This document shows positions 1 through 6,978 of a DNA stretch of 64,000 nucleotides, piece by piece (the stretch's first letter is position 1; the number at the start of each line of letters is the position of its first letter). The stretch is taken from positions 22,356 through 86,355 of the forward strand of contig CANJCB010000018.1 of NCBI GenBank assembly GCA_947473305.1, read 5' to 3'. Under the pieces are notes generated by a model that had not been told where the DNA came from, did not search any database, and worked only from the letters and a program-made list of their open reading frames with translations. A program made the translations under genes and the position numbers. The DNA comes from Rhodospirillales bacterium (GTDB lineage: Bacteria; Pseudomonadota; Alphaproteobacteria; ATCC43930; CGMCC-115725).

Positions 1-95
1 CCCCTGACCCTCAGGGGTCGGTCGAGCGTTTACCCACTCTTGAACGCTTGACGGGCGGGGCCACCTAAGGAAGCATTCACTATTGTGCCGGGTCG
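1..95 (+). other. Leader region upstream of lon with two inverted repeats
   Basis: Two inverted repeats are visible: CCCCTG-N5-CAGGGG at 1-17 and GAGCGTT...AACGCTT between about 24 and 50. Neither is followed by a T run, so they do not look like terminators. CTTGAA at 39-44 resembles a heat-shock sigma-32 -35 element, but no convincing -10 lies at the right distance. The true promoter may be left of the window. Confidence 0.3.
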
Positions 96-140
96 ATGAC
101 AGGGGTTTCACCCCGGTCGCTCCGGCCGGAAAGAGGGCTC

Positions 141-2546
141 ATGGTCGAAAGTTCTAGCGGCACTCTCTACCCCGTCCTGCCGCTCCGCGACATCGTTGTG
201 TTTCCGCACATGATCGTGCCGCTTTTCGTCGGTCGCGATAAGTCCGTGCGCGCGCTCGAAGACGTGATGAAGGAGGATAAGCAGATCCTCCTGGTCACTC
301 AGAAGAACGCCGCCCAGGACGATCCCTCCACTTCCGACATCTACACCGTCGGCACCATCGGCACCGTGCTGCAGCTTCTGAAGCTGCCAGACAACACGGT
401 GAAGGTGCTGGTCGAGGGCGGACAGCGCGCCCGGATCGAGCGTTTCGCCGACAACGAGGCCTTCTTCCAGGCCTATGCCGAGCCGATCCCGGAAAAGCCC
501 GGCGATCAGCAGGAAATCGAGGCGCTTGCCCGCACCGCCGTCGCGCAGTTCGAGCAATACATCAAGCTCAACAAGAAGATCCCGCCCGAGGTCCTGGTCT
601 CGATCAACCAGATCGAGGACCCCGGCAAGCTTGCCGATACGATCGCTTCCCATCTCGCGCTCAAGATCCCCGAAAAGCAGGAGCTGCTGGAGATCGAGAC
701 CATCTCCGAGCGACTCGAGAGGGTCTTCGGTTACATGGAGAGCGAAATCGGCGTCCTCCAGGTCGAAAAGCGCATCCGCAGCCGCGTGAAGCGGCAGATG
801 GAGAAGACCCAGCGCGAGTACTATCTGAACGAGCAGCTCAAGGCGATCCAGAAGGAGCTTGGCGAAGGCGAGGAGGGCAAGGACGAGCTTGCCGAACTCG
901 AAGAGCGTATTGCCAAGACCAAGTTCACCAAGGAAGCCCGCGACAAGGCCGTGACCGAGGCGAAGAAGCTTCGCACCATGAGCCCGATGTCTGCCGAAGC
1001 CACGGTGGTCCGGAACTACCTCGACTGGATGCTGTCCATTCCCTGGGAGGTCCGCACCAAGGTCCGCCGCGACATCAAGGCGGCCGAGAAGGTGCTGAAC
1101 ACCGACCATTTCGGGCTCGAAAAGGTCAAGGAGCGCATCCTCGAATACCTCGCGGTGCAGCAGCGCATGCGCAAGGTGAAGGGTCCGATCCTCTGCCTCG
1201 TCGGTCCGCCCGGCGTTGGCAAGACCTCGCTGGGCAAGTCGATCGCCAAGGCCACCGGCCGGAATTTCGTGCGCATGTCCCTGGGCGGCGTGCGGGACGA
1301 GGCCGAGGTGCGCGGCCATCGCCGGACCTATATCGGCTCGATGCCCGGCAAGGTCATCCAGGGCATGAAGAAGGCGAAGTCCTCGAACCCGCTCTTCCTT
1401 TTGGACGAGGTGGATAAGCTTGGTTCCGACTGGCGGGGCGATCCGTCATCGGCTCTGCTTGAGGTCCTGGATCCCGAGCAGAACTCGACCTTCAGCGATC
1501 ATTATCTTGAGGTCGATTACGACCTTTCGGATGTGATGTTCGTGACGACGGCCAATACGCTGCGCATGCCGCAGCCTTTGCTCGACCGCATGGAGATCAT
1601 CCGCATCCCCGGCTACACCGAGGATGAGAAGGTCGAGATCGCGCGTCGCCACCTGATCGACAAGCAGGTCGAGGCGAATGGCCTGAAGAAGACCGAGTGG
1701 TCGATCACCGACGACGCCCTGCGCGACCTGATCCGCTACTACACCCGCGAGGCGGGCGTGCGGAACCTGGAGCGCGAGATTGCCAACCTGACCCGGAAGG
1801 CGATCAAGGACATCCTGATGAAGAAGCTTCCGAAGGTGACGGTCTCGCGCCGGAACCTGGAGAAGTACGCGGGCATCCATCGCTTCCGCTTCGGCGAAGT
1901 GGAGGAAAACGATCTGGTGGGTGTCACCACAGGCCTCGCCTGGACGGAAGTCGGCGGCGAGCTTCTGTCGATCGAGGCGGTGACCGTGCCGGGCAAGGGC
2001 AAGGTGACGGCGACCGGCAAACTCGGTGACGTGATGCGGGAGTCGGTCCAGGCCGCCGAGAGCTATGTCAAGTCGCGCTCGGGCGTTTTCGGGATCAAGC
2101 CCATCATCTTCGAGCGCAAGGATATCCACGTCCATGTGCCGGAGGGCGCCACGCCGAAGGACGGTCCATCCGCGGGTGTTGCCATGGTGACATCCATTGT
2201 CTCGGTGCTTTCGGGTATCGCGGTCCGCAAGGATATCGCCATGACCGGCGAGATCACCCTGCGTGGCCGAGTCCTGCCGATCGGTGGTCTCAAGGAAAAG
2301 CTGCTCGCGGCGCTTCGCGGTGGTCTCAAGACCGTCCTGATTCCCAAGGACAACGCCAAGGATCTGGCTGAGATCCCGGATAACGTGAAAAAGGGGCTTA
2401 CCATCATCCCCGTAGGCACGGTCGACGAGCTTCTGAAACACGCGCTGGTCTCCCCTCTGGTTCCGGTCGAATGGAGCGAGGAGGAAGAGGCTGCTCGTCT
2501 GGTTCCGGGACCGGGAACAGGTGAGCGTCCGGGCGTAACCCACTAA
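141..2546 (+). CDS. lon: ATP-dependent protease Lon
   Basis: Lon is the cytoplasmic AAA+ serine protease that degrades misfolded and regulatory proteins. The 801-residue product has the usual bacterial LonA layout: an N-terminal substrate-binding domain starting at [15 protein letters not shown], the AAA+ module with Walker A GPPGVGKT (about residues 355-362) and Walker [11 protein letters not shown], and a C-terminal protease domain with the dyad Ser677 (in KDGPSAG) and Lys720 (second K of KEK). The start at ATG 141 is chosen because AAGAGGG lies just upstream; an in-frame ATG at 96 would add 15 residues that look unlike the family. A strong terminator follows. In many proteobacteria lon follows clpX, which would lie left of the window. 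Length and catalytic residues are normal, so the assignment is secure. Confidence 0.97.
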   Translation: MVESSSGTLYPVLPLRDIVVFPHMIVPLFVGRDKSVRALEDVMKEDKQILLVTQKNAAQDDPSTSDIYTVGTIGTVLQLLKLPDNTVKVLVEGGQRARIERFADNEAFFQAYAEPIPEKPGDQQEIEALARTAVAQFEQYIKLNKKIPPEVLVSINQIEDPGKLADTIASHLALKIPEKQELLEIETISERLERVFGYMESEIGVLQVEKRIRSRVKRQMEKTQREYYLNEQLKAIQKELGEGEEGKDELAELEERIAKTKFTKEARDKAVTEAKKLRTMSPMSAEATVVRNYLDWMLSIPWEVRTKVRRDIKAAEKVLNTDHFGLEKVKERILEYLAVQQRMRKVKGPILCLVGPPGVGKTSLGKSIAKATGRNFVRMSLGGVRDEAEVRGHRRTYIGSMPGKVIQGMKKAKSSNPLFLLDEVDKLGSDWRGDPSSALLEVLDPEQNSTFSDHYLEVDYDLSDVMFVTTANTLRMPQPLLDRMEIIRIPGYTEDEKVEIARRHLIDKQVEANGLKKTEWSITDDALRDLIRYYTREAGVRNLEREIANLTRKAIKDILMKKLPKVTVSRRNLEKYAGIHRFRFGEVEENDLVGVTTGLAWTEVGGELLSIEAVTVPGKGKVTATGKLGDVMRESVQAAESYVKSRSGVFGIKPIIFERKDIHVHVPEGATPKDGPSAGVAMVTSIVSVLSGIAVRKDIAMTGEITLRGRVLPIGGLKEKLLAALRGGLKTVLIPKDNAKDLAEIPDNVKKGLTIIPVGTVDELLKHALVSPLVPVEWSEEEEAARLVPGPGTGERPGVTH

Positions 2547-2568
2547 AATCGTTTATTGTAGGACAATG

Positions 2569-2605
2569 GAGGCCCGATCCGGGAAACCGGGTCGGGCCTC
2601 TTCAT
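2569..2605 (+). terminator. Intrinsic terminator after lon
   Basis: A near-perfect 14-bp stem (GAGGCCCGATCCGG pairing with CCGGGTCGGGCCTC) closes on a GAAA tetraloop 22 bases after the lon stop. The T tail is short (TTCATATT). It separates lon from hupB. Confidence 0.8.
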
Positions 2606-2694
2606 ATTGCGACGCACCATCGAGTCGCATTTCGGAATGGGGTGGAATCCGCGAAAAACCTAGGGAGAACTTACGATTCAGTCGCGGTCTTCGA

Positions 2695-2722
2695 TTGACG
2701 TTCGTCGAAAGACCGATCTAAA
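2695..2722 (+). promoter_or_regulatory. Likely sigma-70 promoter of hupB
   Basis: TTGACG (2695-2700) and TCTAAA (2717-2722) are separated by 16 bases and lie about 70 bases upstream of the hupB start. Match to the housekeeping consensus is 5/6 and 4/6. The call rests on sequence only. Confidence 0.5.
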
Positions 2723-2790
2723 CTCCGCCCCGACACAGAGAGCGTCAATTTCCCAACATTCCCAGTCTTCGTAAGGAGGGGGGCCGACAA

Positions 2791-3063
2791 TTGAATAAGA
2801 ATGAACTCGTCGATGCTGTCGCGACGGCAGCCAGTCTGAAGAAGTCCGATGCATCCAAGGCCGTGGATGCGGTCTTAGATTCGATCAGCGGCGCGCTAAA
2901 GAAGGGCGCTGAAGTCCGTCTCGTCGGTTTCGGCACGTTCAGCGTCACTGCGCGCGCAGCCTCCGAAGGACGTAATCCCCGTACCGGCGCGAAGATCAAG
3001 ATCGCCGCTTCCAAGCTGCCGAAGTTCAAGGCAGGCAAGGGCTTGAAGGACGCGGTGAACTAG
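2791..3063 (+). CDS. hupB: DNA-binding protein HU
   Basis: HU is a small nucleoid-associated protein that binds and bends DNA without strict sequence specificity and acts as a dimer. The 90-residue product has the full family length, with the N-terminal helical dimerisation region (NKNELVDAVA) and the beta-arm segment containing GRNPRTGAKIKI, whose proline intercalates into DNA. The start is a TTG codon at 2791, supported by a strong AAGGAGGG ten bases upstream and by the exact N-terminal match to the family. It is a single-gene transcription unit with its own promoter and terminator, directly downstream of lon as in many proteobacteria. Confidence 0.96.
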   Translation: MNKNELVDAVATAASLKKSDASKAVDAVLDSISGALKKGAEVRLVGFGTFSVTARAASEGRNPRTGAKIKIAASKLPKFKAGKGLKDAVN

Positions 3064-3103
3064 TCTTTAGGGAAGACTACTTACCGTTTCTAAGAATTCC
3101 TAA

Positions 3104-3146
3104 GAGGGCCGGCCCACCGCGAGGTGGACCGGCCCTCGGTTTTTCG
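3104..3146 (+). terminator. Intrinsic terminator after hupB
   Basis: A long GC-rich hairpin (GAGGGCCGGCCCACC, GCGA loop, GGTGGACCGGCCCTC; one mismatch) is followed by GGTTTTTCG. This is a classic Rho-independent terminator 40 bases after the hupB stop. Confidence 0.9.
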
Positions 3147-3167
3147 ATAAAGATTCTGCAGGATTAT

Positions 3168-3242
3168 GGGCGATTAGCTCAGCGGTAGAGCGTCTCGTTT
3201 ACACCGAGAGGGTCGGCGGTTCGAAACCGTCATCGCCCACCA
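3168..3242 (+). tRNA. tRNA-Val (anticodon TAC)
   Basis: The 75-nt gene folds into a complete cloverleaf: acceptor GGGCGAT/ATCGCCC, D arm GCTC...GAGC, anticodon stem TCTCG/CGAGA with loop TTTACAC (anticodon TAC, reads GUA and other Val codons), T arm with TTCGAAA. The CCA end is encoded. It follows hupB, a common alphaproteobacterial arrangement. Confidence 0.96.
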
Positions 3243-3457
3243 TAAAATCAATGCCTTAAATCGGAAAGCGACAACCAAAAATTGGCCCGGTTGCAGTTCG
3301 GGTAACGATACGGCGGACAGGGTGACCTGGATCTCGGCGGGCCGAGGCTCAAATCGCACAGGCGCTCGGGCACATGCTGCACCGGCACACTTTTCCGCCT
3401 CAGATCATGCTGGATAAAAATCACGCCAGGGTATGCCTGGGGCGACCGGCCTGTCCA
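3243..3457. other. Intergenic stretch without recognisable gene
   Basis: The 215 bases between tRNA-Val and the convergent methyltransferase gene hold no convincing ORF, terminator or repeat. No copy of the tRNA 3' end was seen nearby, so there is no sign of an integrated element using this tRNA as attachment site. Confidence 0.5.
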
Positions 3458-4231
3458 TTAGGCTGAGACAAGCTGCGGCTGCTCGGAAAGCAGGGTTGCC
3501 AGGAAGAAAGCGCGTCGATGTTCGGACATCACCTCGAAGCGCGGACAGTCAGAGAACGATCGGTGGATATTGCGCGACACTTTCGAATCTGGGTCGGCGG
3601 AAAAAAAGAAGTGATTGGCCAACAGGCAGATGCCTCCGGGGCTGAGCAAATCGGCTATGCGGCGGACGACAGATTTCAAAACCTGCTCGTCCAGTGGCGA
3701 GAGGTAATAGAGAACATCCGCGACCACAACGAGGTCGAACTTTCCGTTGAGGGTAGGCGGAAGGTTCAAGATGTCGCCGCGTTCAAATTCCAGATTGGGG
3801 AAAGCGGCGCTGCTCCGGCGGGCACGGTCGATTGCCGCCGTCGCGATATCCAATCCCAACACATGCTCAGCGCGCTTGGCCAACTTCTGGGACAGCAGGC
3901 CGAGACCGCACCCGAGATCAAGCGCGTTGTCGAACCGCCGTCGCGGAAGGAGGGCGATCATTCTGTCGTATTTCAAGCTTTGATAGCGATAGTGGTGGGA
4001 GGCTGATGCCCAAGGATCGGCAGATTCGGAATACACCGCCTCGAATGCTGCGCGGGCGCCATCGTTCCGGCGCAAGCGTGTGATTCTCGCGTCAGTTCGC
4101 GCACTTTTAAGAAAAAGGCCGATATCGCGAGGGAGCATGAATAGCCAAGGTAGGCGCGGCTGAGACAGATCGCGGCGCGGCATAAATTTTCTGCGTACGG
4201 CAAGAACCCATCCCAATAACGGTGCAAACAT
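3458..4231 (-). CDS. SAM-dependent methyltransferase, NodS-like
   Basis: The 257-residue protein is a class I S-adenosylmethionine-dependent methyltransferase. Motif I is LDLGCGLGLLSQKL (about residues 103-116), followed by the acidic end of strand 2 (VLGLDIA), a motif II-like FERGDI and the motif IV-like FDLVVVADVLYYL. The segment SADPWASASHHYRYQSLKY just before motif I resembles NodS-type N-methyltransferases, which act on chitooligosaccharides, but a nodulation role cannot be inferred without nod genes. The N-terminal 50 residues are basic and hydrophobic and lack a clear signal peptide; a later Met (residue 17 or 32) could be the true start. The gene stands alone, opposite in direction to both neighbours. 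Substrate is unknown. Confidence 0.75.
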   Translation of the reverse strand: MFAPLLGWVLAVRRKFMPRRDLSQPRLPWLFMLPRDIGLFLKSARTDARITRLRRNDGARAAFEAVYSESADPWASASHHYRYQSLKYDRMIALLPRRRFDNALDLGCGLGLLSQKLAKRAEHVLGLDIATAAIDRARRSSAAFPNLEFERGDILNLPPTLNGKFDLVVVADVLYYLSPLDEQVLKSVVRRIADLLSPGGICLLANHFFFSADPDSKVSRNIHRSFSDCPRFEVMSEHRRAFFLATLLSEQPQLVSA

Positions 4232-4436
4232 CTAACGCCCCCCAATTATTTATATCCGCTATACACCGGATCCCCTGATATTTTGGCCCGGATACGCTTC
4301 ATCGCGCCCATTTATTGTTTTGCGGATTTTGGCTTGTCCATTCGAACCGATCTTGGGCAGGTCCGACAGAAATATTTTGAGCGAGGCTATCTGGCGCAAC
4401 TTATGTCACGCTTATCGCGGCGGCGGAGACAAAGAA

Positions 4437-4464
4437 GAAGCCCCGCCGTTGAGGGCGGGGCTTC
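4437..4464 (-). terminator. Intrinsic terminator of the one-repeat GYWD lipoprotein gene
   Basis: An 11-bp perfect stem (GAAGCCCCGCC / GGCGGGGCTTC) is followed on the minus strand by TTCTTTGTC. It lies 25 bases beyond the stop of the 4489-4779 gene. The 20-base core is identical to the hairpin at 6201-6220. Confidence 0.8.
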
Positions 4465-4488
4465 TGTTGAGAGGCCTTTGGGGGGAGC

Positions 4489-4779
4489 CTAGCGGCGTTC
4501 CCAATATCGGTTGTCGTCGCGCCAGCCCCAACCGTTGACTTCGTCGTGGCGACGGTCGACGTGATACTGGGGATTTTGTTGGCGGAAGCGGTCTTGCTCC
4601 TGGCGGTCCTGCCACCCATGCCACTGCCTATTCCGGTCCCAATATCCATCGCTGTAGCTGAAGGCCACGGTGGGGCCGACGGCAACCGGTCCACCGTTGG
4701 ACGGAACCGCCACGCAAGCTCCGAGCGCGCCGGTAGCGAGAGTCAGCGCGACGAGCGCCCCCTTGAATCCACTTTTCAT
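4489..4779 (-). CDS. Small exported GYWD-repeat protein, probable lipoprotein (one repeat)
   Basis: I do not recognise a named family. The 96-residue product begins with a signal sequence (MKSGFKGALVALTLATGA) that ends in the lipobox LGAC at Cys22, so it is probably a lipoprotein. The mature part carries one copy of a motif also found twice in the neighbouring 4919-5395 gene: SYSDGYWD, then WHGWQDRQ, a charged helix, and a C-terminal RDDNRYWERR. Aromatic, Asp and Arg residues dominate. The two genes are transcribed in the same direction but each has its own terminator. A near-consensus EcfG-type promoter lies at 4836-4860, suggesting stress control. Function is unknown. Confidence 0.7.
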   Translation of the reverse strand: MKSGFKGALVALTLATGALGACVAVPSNGGPVAVGPTVAFSYSDGYWDRNRQWHGWQDRQEQDRFRQQNPQYHVDRRHDEVNGWGWRDDNRYWERR

Positions 4780-4835
4780 TTTTCTGATCCCTTCGATGCG
4801 ATATCGCCGTGGTGCGGGATTTATCGCTTAGGGGT

Positions 4836-4860
4836 AACTCCGAAGGCCGGGTAAGGTTCC
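4836..4860 (-). promoter_or_regulatory. EcfG-like promoter candidate (one mismatch) upstream of the 4489-4779 gene
   Basis: On the minus strand, GGAAC (4860-4856) is followed after 16 bases by AGTT (4839-4836). Consensus for the alphaproteobacterial general-stress sigma factor is GGAAC-N16/17-CGTT, so the -10 has one mismatch. It lies about 57 bases upstream of the start codon. Weak on its own; supported by two similar sites nearby. Confidence 0.35.
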
Positions 4861-4867
4861 CCCGCAT

Positions 4868-4896
4868 GAAAAAGCCCCACCGTTTCCGGTGGGGCT
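4868..4896 (-). terminator. Intrinsic terminator of the two-repeat GYWD gene
   Basis: A 10-bp perfect stem (AGCCCCACCG / CGGTGGGGCT) with a four-base loop is followed on the minus strand by TTTTTCATG. It lies 23 bases after the stop of the 4919-5395 gene. Confidence 0.88.
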
Positions 4897-4918
4897 CCTG
4901 CACCTTAGACTTGGCGGT

Positions 4919-5395
4919 TCAGCGGCGATCCCACCACTTGTCGTCTTCCCGCACGCCGTCCCTGCGGTCGCGGGTCTGCGGGCGATCGAAATATTTATCC
5001 CTGTGTTCCGCGCTGAATTGGCGGGCAGCCTGCTGATTTTGCCATTTGTGCCAGCGGCCCTCGTTGTCCCAGTAGCCATTGCTGTAGCCAAAGGCGATGC
5101 CGCCGCGATCCCACCACTTGTCATCCTCCCGCAGGCCGTCCCGGCGGTCGCGAGTTTGCGGGCGATCGAAATAACGGTCCTGGTGCTCCGATTTGAACCG
5201 TTCGAAGGCTCGCCTGTTTTCCCAGCGATGCCAGCGCCGGCTGCTATCCCAATAGCCGTCGGTATATCCGAACACGATCCCCGCCGGTCCGATCCCCACG
5301 GTGATGTTATCGACGGCCTGCGCCGGAATACTTGCGGTGAAGGTGCCGCAAGCGAGTGTCACGGCGACAAGCGCCGCTTTGGTTAGGCTTCTCAT
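4919..5395 (-). CDS. Secreted protein with two tandem 60-residue GYWD repeats
   Basis: The 158-residue product has a cleavable signal peptide (predicted cut after AQA, residue 27), so it is probably periplasmic or secreted. The rest is almost entirely two direct repeats, residues 41-100 and 101-158. Each begins FGY(T/S)(D/N)GYWD, continues WH(R/K)W(E/Q)N, then a charged segment ending in DRPQTRDRRDG and REDDKWWDR. A single related copy forms the neighbouring lipoprotein. No catalytic motif is visible; the pattern of conserved aromatic and charged residues suggests a structural or binding module. AAAGGA nine bases before the ATG supports the start. Function is unknown. Confidence 0.75.
   Translation of the reverse strand: MRSLTKAALVAVTLACGTFTASIPAQAVDNITVGIGPAGIVFGYTDGYWDSSRRWHRWENRRAFERFKSEHQDRYFDRPQTRDRRDGLREDDKWWDRGGIAFGYSNGYWDNEGRWHKWQNQQAARQFSAEHRDKYFDRPQTRDRRDGVREDDKWWDRR
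4922..5095 (-). repeat. Second copy of the tandem GYWD coding repeat
   Basis: This segment encodes residues 101-158 of the exported repeat protein. It matches the 5096-5275 unit closely at DNA level: for example CGATCCCACCACTTGTC occurs in both, 180 bases apart. The high DNA identity points to a recent tandem duplication. Confidence 0.85.
5096..5275 (-). repeat. First copy of the tandem GYWD coding repeat
   Basis: This 180-base unit encodes residues 41-100 (60 residues) of the exported repeat protein and is directly followed on the minus strand by the second unit. Confidence 0.85.
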
Positions 5396-5585
5396 GTGCT
5401 GTGTTCCTTTCCGTGGAGGCCCTTCTTGCGAAGATACCTCCTTTTACAATGGCTCGGGACCCCAACCGTGCCGGGCGCAGAAAGGTCCATGCCGTAATGA
5501 ATAAGCTCTGCGCGGGTGAGGGCGCGGGAGTTGGTCCGAGACCTTCATCCGCGCTACGCCAGCTCGTAAGCGTCTCTTATGGGGA

Positions 5586-5684
5586 TCAGGGGCGTTGCAA
5601 CACGACATACACCAGGGCAATGGCTGCCAGGACGAGCACCGTCACGGCTACAGTCGAGAGATGGCGCGTAAACGGTCCATCCAT
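5586..5684 (-). CDS. Small single-span membrane protein (32 residues)
   Basis: A short open frame on the minus strand reads from ATG at 5684 to TGA at 5588-5586. It is preceded by a good ribosome binding site (GAGGGAGAG, about six bases before the ATG). The product starts MDGPFTRHLSTVAV, has a hydrophobic stretch of about 18 residues (VTVLVLAAIALVYVV) and ends in LQRP, fitting a one-span inner-membrane microprotein. A near-consensus EcfG-type promoter lies about 110 bases upstream (5796-5820). No other gene occupies 5396-5943. Family unknown; coding status is inferred from the start signals, composition and promoter. Confidence 0.5.
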   Translation of the reverse strand: MDGPFTRHLSTVAVTVLVLAAIALVYVVLQRP

Positions 5685-5795
5685 GATCAGCTCTCCCTCT
5701 TTGCGCTCGTTCGGATGCAGCGCTGCCGTGTTGGCTACGATCTCGCTGTGGTTATACACGCATCCCGCACGGCGATTGCGGTTTCTCCATGTCAG

Positions 5796-5820
5796 AACGT
5801 TATTGCGACAAATAGGTTCA
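5796..5820 (-). promoter_or_regulatory. EcfG-like promoter candidate upstream of the 32-residue ORF
   Basis: On the minus strand, TGAAC (5820-5816) is separated by 16 bases from a perfect CGTT (5799-5796). Only the first -35 base deviates from GGAAC-N16-CGTT. It points toward the small membrane protein gene. Confidence 0.4.
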
Positions 5821-5885
5821 GCGCCTTCCCCCCCTCCCGAATCGGCGGCGAAATGACACGGTTCGGCTCGTTTTCCGCCAAACGG

Positions 5886-5910
5886 GGAACCAATCTCGAG
5901 GCCATGCGTT
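5886..5910 (+). promoter_or_regulatory. EcfG-type general stress promoter (perfect consensus)
   Basis: GGAAC (5886-5890), a 16-base spacer and CGTT (5907-5910) match exactly the promoter recognised by EcfG sigma factors of the alphaproteobacterial general stress response. The start codon of the small lipoprotein gene is 34 bases downstream, which gives a short 5' leader with a GAGGAGG ribosome binding site. Nine fixed bases with two allowed spacings on two strands are expected about once by chance in 64 kb, so the position in front of a gene matters. Confidence 0.6.
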
Positions 5911-5943
5911 GAATGTAGCTACAGTTGATTGAGGAGGCTGGCC

Positions 5944-6189
5944 ATGCGCGGCTTTCCAAACCCACTCGCGATCATCGCTTTAGCTTTGTTGTTAGTTGCC
6001 TGCGATGAACCGGCAGACCCGCAGGTCGTCGCGGGAGCCGGCAGTCAGCCATACCAGGCGTCCACGCGAGTCGGTGGAACGTCTAGCGCTCAACAGCCAC
6101 ATAGTGATCTTGCCGTGGTTTTTTTGCTGGCGGTGACCTCAGGCGCTTCGGCTGCGCGAACCCGTCGACGCGGCGAGCCGCCTCTATAG
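5944..6189 (+). CDS. Small lipoprotein, likely under general stress control
   Basis: The 81-residue product starts at ATG 5944, seven bases after GAGGAGG. It has a short hydrophobic signal sequence ending in the lipobox LVAC with Cys20, so it should be lipidated. The mature region is low complexity (Ser, Gln, Ala, Gly rich) with a second hydrophobic patch (DLAVVFLLAVTSGASA) and a basic tail. It resembles small lipoproteins of the entericidin or osmotically inducible kind in size and regulation but has no clear homology that I can see. A perfect EcfG-type promoter lies upstream. Confidence 0.6.
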   Translation: MRGFPNPLAIIALALLLVACDEPADPQVVAGAGSQPYQASTRVGGTSSAQQPHSDLAVVFLLAVTSGASAARTRRRGEPPL

Positions 6190-6193
6190 GCGC

Positions 6194-6221
6194 AAAAAAT
6201 CCCCGCCGTTGAGGGCGGGGA
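6194..6221 (-). terminator. Strong hairpin with T run on the minus strand
   Basis: The stem TCCCCGCC / GGCGGGGA (6200-6207 with 6214-6221) is followed on the minus strand by TTTTTTGCG. It lies 11 bases after the convergent lipoprotein gene and more than 90 bases beyond the terminator at 6317-6341, so it may end a separate minus-strand transcript. Its core 20 bases are identical to 4441-4460. Confidence 0.7.
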
Positions 6222-6314
6222 AGTTGAGGAGGAATGAGATCGGAGATCTCAGGAGCGAATATCCCCGCCCTCGATTAGCTCAGAATTATCCCTGATCGAT
6301 TTTCCCCCATCGTC
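6194..6314 (-). ncRNA. Candidate small RNA between two minus-strand terminators
   Basis: About 120 bases on the minus strand contain no ORF but end in a textbook terminator. They carry a 7-bp perfect hairpin (TGAGATC-N3-GATCTCA at 6235-6251), next to a CCTCCTC stretch lying just before the terminator stem. Anti-Shine-Dalgarno CCTCC loops are typical of alphaproteobacterial trans-acting small RNAs. No clear promoter was found; it could also be a processed read-through product. Inference only. Confidence 0.25.
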
Positions 6315-6316
6315 AA

Positions 6317-6341
6317 AAAGCCCCTCTCGGGGAGGGGCTTT
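6317..6341 (-). terminator. Intrinsic terminator of the spore-coat-U-like gene
   Basis: The 10-bp stem AAAGCCCCTC / GAGGGGCTTT is followed on the minus strand by TTTTTGACG, 50 bases past the stop of the 6391-6885 gene. Confidence 0.88.
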
Positions 6342-6390
6342 CAGGTTGCGGTCCCGACGCGGGGAACCGCAGGAGGAACCCGAGGAAAAC

Positions 6391-6885
6391 TCAGTTCGCC
6401 GTCATGGTCAGGGTCAGGGTATCCGTATAGGTGTCGGCATTGAGCGCGCTATTGCCCGTGTAGGAGATGGCGAGTGTCTTCGCGACCCCGCCTGGAGCGG
6501 TGCGGGCGGCCGCGGTGGTGATCTGCGAGGAACTGGCGGCGAAGGTCTTCGCGGCGCCGTTATAAGTGACGGTATAGGCCAGAGTATCGGTGTTGCCCGA
6601 CGGACCTTTGAAGAGGCCGGTGGTGGTACCGTTGGTCGTAACAAGGGTCACATTGTACCCGAGTTTATCATTGCAGGCCTCAGTAACCGTGGTGACCGAA
6701 GTCGCCGTGGCGGTGTTGGCCAGGTTAAGGCCTGTATTCCCCGAAGCGGAGACGGTGAGATTGCAGCTTTGGCCAATTGAGCCCGAGAGGTTGACGGATC
6801 CGGTGGTCGCTGCCTGCGCGCCTCCAGCAACCGCGACGACAGCGGCGGCGAAGTAGAGGGCGGAGCGAAGCGTGCGGTACATCAT
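6391..6885 (-). CDS. Secreted spore coat U / fimbrial-subunit-like protein
   Basis: The 164-residue product has a signal peptide cut near AQAATTG and a Ser/Thr/Asn/Gly-rich beta-strand body. Two cysteines (in GQSCNLTV and TEACNDKLGY) are placed as in spore coat protein U (SCPU) domain proteins and related pilin-like subunits secreted by chaperone-usher systems, and the C-terminal strand DTLTLTMTAN fits a donor-strand fold. No chaperone or usher gene is adjacent, so partners must be elsewhere. ATG 6885 (or 6882) is preferred over GTG 6900 because AAGGGG lies just before it. Regulation is probably by a CRP-type factor, since a perfect TGTGA-N6-TCACA palindrome lies about 95 bases upstream. Confidence 0.7.
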   Translation of the reverse strand: MMYRTLRSALYFAAAVVAVAGGAQAATTGSVNLSGSIGQSCNLTVSASGNTGLNLANTATATSVTTVTEACNDKLGYNVTLVTTNGTTTGLFKGPSGNTDTLAYTVTYNGAAKTFAASSSQITTAAARTAPGGVAKTLAISYTGNSALNADTYTDTLTLTMTAN

Positions 6886-6978
6886 GGTCCCCTTGATCAC
6901 GGTTATTCATAAACTTGATTATTAATTTATCGCAAATTTTAGATAAATCAATATAGAAGGTTACCGAGAGATTAATTT

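Noticed and set aside
39..70. CTTGAA upstream of lon as a heat-shock sigma-32 promoter
   Set aside because: The -35 matches, but the nearest -10-like bases (CCTAA at 64-68) are about 21 bases away instead of 17-18 in the alphaproteobacterial form.
3168..3457. tRNA-Val as attachment site of an integrated element
   Set aside because: No integrase gene and no repeat of the tRNA 3' end was found in the window; the nearby methyltransferase alone does not make an island.
4283..4854. Open frames on the plus strand over the GYWD lipoprotein gene and its terminator
   Set aside because: They cross the terminator hairpin and mirror the minus-strand gene, which has a signal peptide, ribosome binding site and terminator.
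5356..5912. Plus-strand open frames of 100-166 codons in the 5.4-5.9 kb gap
   Set aside because: Composition resembles random GC-rich sequence, with no ribosome binding site, no domain and overlap with the better supported minus-strand 32-residue ORF and with the EcfG promoter.
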